Source: Bacteroidales bacterium (GTDB lineage Bacteria > Bacteroidota > Bacteroidia > Bacteroidales > UBA932). Taken from it: a DNA stretch of 7,981 bases. Position 1 is the first letter of the stretch. Each line of letters opens with the position of its first letter. The notes below the pieces were generated by a model. It was not told the DNA's origin, did not search any database, and saw nothing but the letters and a program-made list of their open reading frames with translations. Positions 6,548 through 7,981 of this stretch are shown in pieces. The DNA lies in assembly GCA_004556005.1 (NCBI GenBank), contig SFJA01000073.1:1-7981 (forward strand), given 5' to 3'. Made by a program: the position numbers and the translations under genes.

Positions 6548-7675
6548 ATGGGACACGACAAGCTACGCAAATTCGCTGAGAATGAGACATTTACCTGTCT
6601 CCTGCAACCGTCTTCGGCCGAGATCCTTGCCGACGGCTACTTCTCTTTACGCGACCATAAGATAAAGGGACGCTGGAACGCTGAGATGTTCGATGCGCCG
6701 CGCCCCATCGTGCTGGAACTCGGTTGCGGCAAAGGGGAATATACGGTTGCCCTGGCGGAGCGTGATCCTTCTAGGAACTATATCGGCGTTGACATCAAGG
6801 GTGCAAGGCTTTGGAAGGGAGCAAAATACGCTGAAACCCATCACCTGGGAAACGTAGCTTTCCTGCGGACCCGCATCGAATTGATCAATGCATTTTTCGC
6901 CCCGGGAGAGGTGGACGAAATCTGGCTTACCTTCTCCGACCCGCAGATGCGCCGCGAAAATGCACGGCTCAGTTCCCCGCTCTTCCTCGAACGCTATGCC
7001 CGACTCCTCCGTCCCGGGGGCATCATACACCTCAAAACCGACAGCCGCTTCCTGCACGAATATACAAAAGCAGTTTGCAGACAGAATGGATTGGATGTAA
7101 TTGCCTGTACGGAAGATCTTTACGGTGACGGGGCAATTTCTGCGGAGCCTGCCGCCGAGTCCCTGTCGGAGAATTCGGTTGTCGAGTCCCTGCCGGAGAA
7201 TTCGGTTGCCGAGTCCCTGTCGGACGCCGGAGCTATGCGGACGGGAGCGGTTGACGTTCTGTCGGACGACGGAGCTATGCCGACGGTAGCGGTTGATGCC
7301 CTGTCGGACGCAGGAGCTATGCCGACGGGAGCGGTTGAAGTTCTGTCGGACGCCGGAGCTATGCCGACGGTAGCCGGAGCGCTCTCGGCGGACCCCGCTT
7401 CAATTCCTCTGGAAGCGAGGGAAGTACAGACTTTTTATGAGACCATCTTCCGCAGTCAGGGATACAGAATCAATTACATAGCCTTCCGTCTAGGCACGCC
7501 GGATGCTTCCGTTTCGGGCACCTCGGCAGGCAGCCTTTTCCAAAGTCCGGACCGGGAGTTGTTTAATCCCGAATACTGGCGCTCCATCGAAGGCGAAAGG
7601 CAGATTTTCGGCCACGACACAGCCGAAACCCGCAGACAGAAACTGAAAAAAGAATCTTCAAGGAAACTTGAATAG
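6548..7675 (+). CDS. trmB: tRNA (guanine-N7-)-methyltransferase with a repeat-built insertion
   Basis: TrmB uses S-adenosylmethionine to make m7G, usually at tRNA position 46. The SAM motif LELGCGKGEYTVALA (56-70), GVDIKGARLW (80-89), NVAFLRTRIE (102-111), IWLTFSDPQ (125-133), HLKTDS (161-166) and the substrate motif TxxE (Thr295, Glu298, in EVQTFYETIF) are all present, so the enzyme looks intact. At 375 residues it is well over the roughly 210-260 usual for the family. The excess has two parts: an acidic, Ala/Ser-rich insertion at about 196-287 made of 9- and 14-residue tandem repeats, lying between the TEDLYGDG segment and the TxxE helix; and a C-terminal extension of about 60 residues after YIAFRL (310-315), ending in a basic RRQKLKKESSRKLE. 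Position 130 is Ser where most family members have Pro (FPDP). The reading frame is unbroken across the insertion. The stop codon lies in the first unit of the downstream 23-bp array. No clear terminator follows. Confidence 0.92.
   Translation: MGHDKLRKFAENETFTCLLQPSSAEILADGYFSLRDHKIKGRWNAEMFDAPRPIVLELGCGKGEYTVALAERDPSRNYIGVDIKGARLWKGAKYAETHHLGNVAFLRTRIELINAFFAPGEVDEIWLTFSDPQMRRENARLSSPLFLERYARLLRPGGIIHLKTDSRFLHEYTKAVCRQNGLDVIACTEDLYGDGAISAEPAAESLSENSVVESLPENSVAESLSDAGAMRTGAVDVLSDDGAMPTVAVDALSDAGAMPTGAVEVLSDAGAMPTVAGALSADPASIPLEAREVQTFYETIFRSQGYRINYIAFRLGTPDASVSGTSAGSLFQSPDRELFNPEYWRSIEGERQIFGHDTAETRRQKLKKESSRKLE
7154..7224 (+). repeat. 27-bp in-frame tandem repeat inside trmB
   Basis: Two complete units (7154-7180 and 7181-7207) and a partial third (7208-7224) encode AESLSENSV, VESLPENSV and AESLSD. 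Units 1 and 2 differ at two bases. The third runs directly into the 42-bp repeat family. The length is a multiple of three, so copy changes preserve the trmB frame. Confidence 0.88.
7217..7381 (+). repeat. 42-bp in-frame tandem repeat inside trmB
   Basis: Three full units (7217-7258, 7259-7300, 7301-7342) and a fourth of 39 bases (7343-7381) each encode a version of LSDAGAMPTGAVDV. The units alternate GTGAV / PTVAV at the centre (units 1 and 3 have Thr-Gly-Ala-Val, units 2 and 4 Thr-Val-Ala), hinting that an 84-bp double unit was once copied. High unit identity suggests recent expansion. Confidence 0.92.
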
Positions 7676-7798
7676 GTTTTCCCCGGAAACTGAAGTGGAT
7701 TTTCCCGGAATCCGCAAAAGGTTCTTCCCGGAATCCGCAAAAGGTTCTTCCCGGAATCCGCAAAAGGTTCTTCCCGGAATCCGCCATAGGTTTTTCCC
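7662..7798 (+). repeat. Six-unit 23-bp tandem array overlapping the trmB stop codon
   Basis: Units start at 7662, 7685, 7707, 7730, 7753 and 7776 (lengths 23, 22, 23, 23, 23, 23). Units 3-5 are identical and begin GGAATCCGCAAAAGG; unit 6 matches them at 20 of 23 bases, and units 1 and 2 are degenerate (about 16 matches each). The trmB stop TAG (7673-7675) is inside unit 1. The period is not a multiple of three and there are no spacers, so the array is neither a coding repeat nor CRISPR. Confidence 0.92.
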
Positions 7799-7981
7799 TC
7801 GTCTGACCCTCCAGAATCGCTGTATTATGTAACCGCCTCCGCGATGTCGCTTCGTGAAATTCACCTGGAACCCGAATCGCCCTTCTACGGGCCTCCAAGG
7901 CACATTCCGGGTCCAGGTGGCACCAAATTGTGCTCACCTGCACCCAAATCAGAAGTTAAGTGCTTGATAATCAATAACGGC
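7799..7981. other. Non-coding stretch to the right edge, rich in small repeats
   Basis: I see no convincing gene, tRNA or promoter here. It contains a short palindrome GCGA-TG-TCGC (7841-7850), an odd palindrome GTGAA-A-TTCAC (7854-7864), the hairpin at 7862-7919, and a direct, imperfect copy of the hairpin's left arm at 7934-7950 (TCACCTGCACCCAAATC). Open frames on the - strand run through this stretch and the 23-bp array but have no family signature and end inside trmB antisense. Confidence 0.55.
7862..7919. other. Imperfect inverted repeat able to form a long hairpin
   Basis: CACCTGG (7862-7868) pairs with CCAGGTG (7913-7919), ACCCG (7870-7874) with CGGGT (7908-7912), and AAT (7875-7877) with ATT (7904-7906), giving 15 pairs broken only by single-base bulges at A7869 and C7907. 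A small inner stem GCCC/GGGC (7879-7882 and 7889-7892) sits in the apical part. There is no T tract, so it is not a standard terminator. It could be a structured RNA, a protein site or the end of a repeat element. Confidence 0.6.

Noticed and set aside
7100..7430. Frameshift or pseudogene in trmB
   Set aside because: All repeat lengths are multiples of three or keep frame, and conserved TrmB sequence resumes after the insertion, including TxxE, so the gene appears intact.
7662..7798. CRISPR array
   Set aside because: Units are directly adjacent with no spacers, and no cas gene is present.
7563..7943. Open frames on the - strand across the 23-bp array (up to 126 codons)
   Set aside because: They exist because the repeat unit lacks stops on that strand; the translations merely cycle through the repeat's three frames, show no family signature, and run into trmB antisense.
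7955..7961. Integron attC-like core GTTAAGT
   Set aside because: It matches GTTRRRY, but I find no partner RYYYAAC box at the proper distance and no integrase; a seven-base degenerate match is expected by chance.

Overview
The window looks like a chromosomal segment of a Bacteroidota bacterium, most likely order Bacteroidales, with fairly high G+C. The evidence is a GldH-type lipoprotein, the Bacteroidota form of RicT/PSP1 next to holB and gldH, a Bacteroidota-style TrmB (N-terminal GHDKLRKFAE, DPQ motif), start codons without clear Shine-Dalgarno sequences, and a promoter candidate of the TTG-N19-TAnnTTTG type. Genus cannot be told from the sequence. All genes lie on the + strand and are packed tightly; three neighbouring pairs share the 4-base overlap ATGA.

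Region 1 (1-2125): the C-terminal half of an RND efflux pump runs in from the left edge. A small PII-like protein overlaps it translationally, and a thioredoxin follows. The block closes with a good intrinsic terminator (2076-2125). Region 2 (2143-2787): a small secreted outer-membrane beta-barrel protein. Region 3 (2800-7675): a compact housekeeping run of long-chain polyprenyl diphosphate synthase, DNA polymerase III delta', a RicT-like PSP1 protein, a GldH-like lipoprotein and tRNA (guanine-N7)-methyltransferase TrmB. Overlaps or gaps of about 12 bases or fewer suggest one transcription unit serving isoprenoid/quinone supply, replication, RNA metabolism, envelope function and tRNA modification. 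Region 4 (7676-7981): about 300 bases with no convincing gene. It holds most of a 23-bp tandem repeat and then a stretch rich in inverted and direct CACCTG-type repeats.

No defence system, CRISPR array, transposase or biosynthetic cluster is visible. The unusual signal is a concentration of tandem repeats in the last 2 kb: an Arg/Asp/Glu/Pro-rich periodic tail on RicT, a repeat-built insertion of about 90 residues inside TrmB just before its TxxE substrate motif, and a six-unit 23-bp array whose first unit contains the trmB stop codon. The CACCTG hairpin beyond it may be the edge of a dispersed or mobile element, but this cannot be settled from one window.
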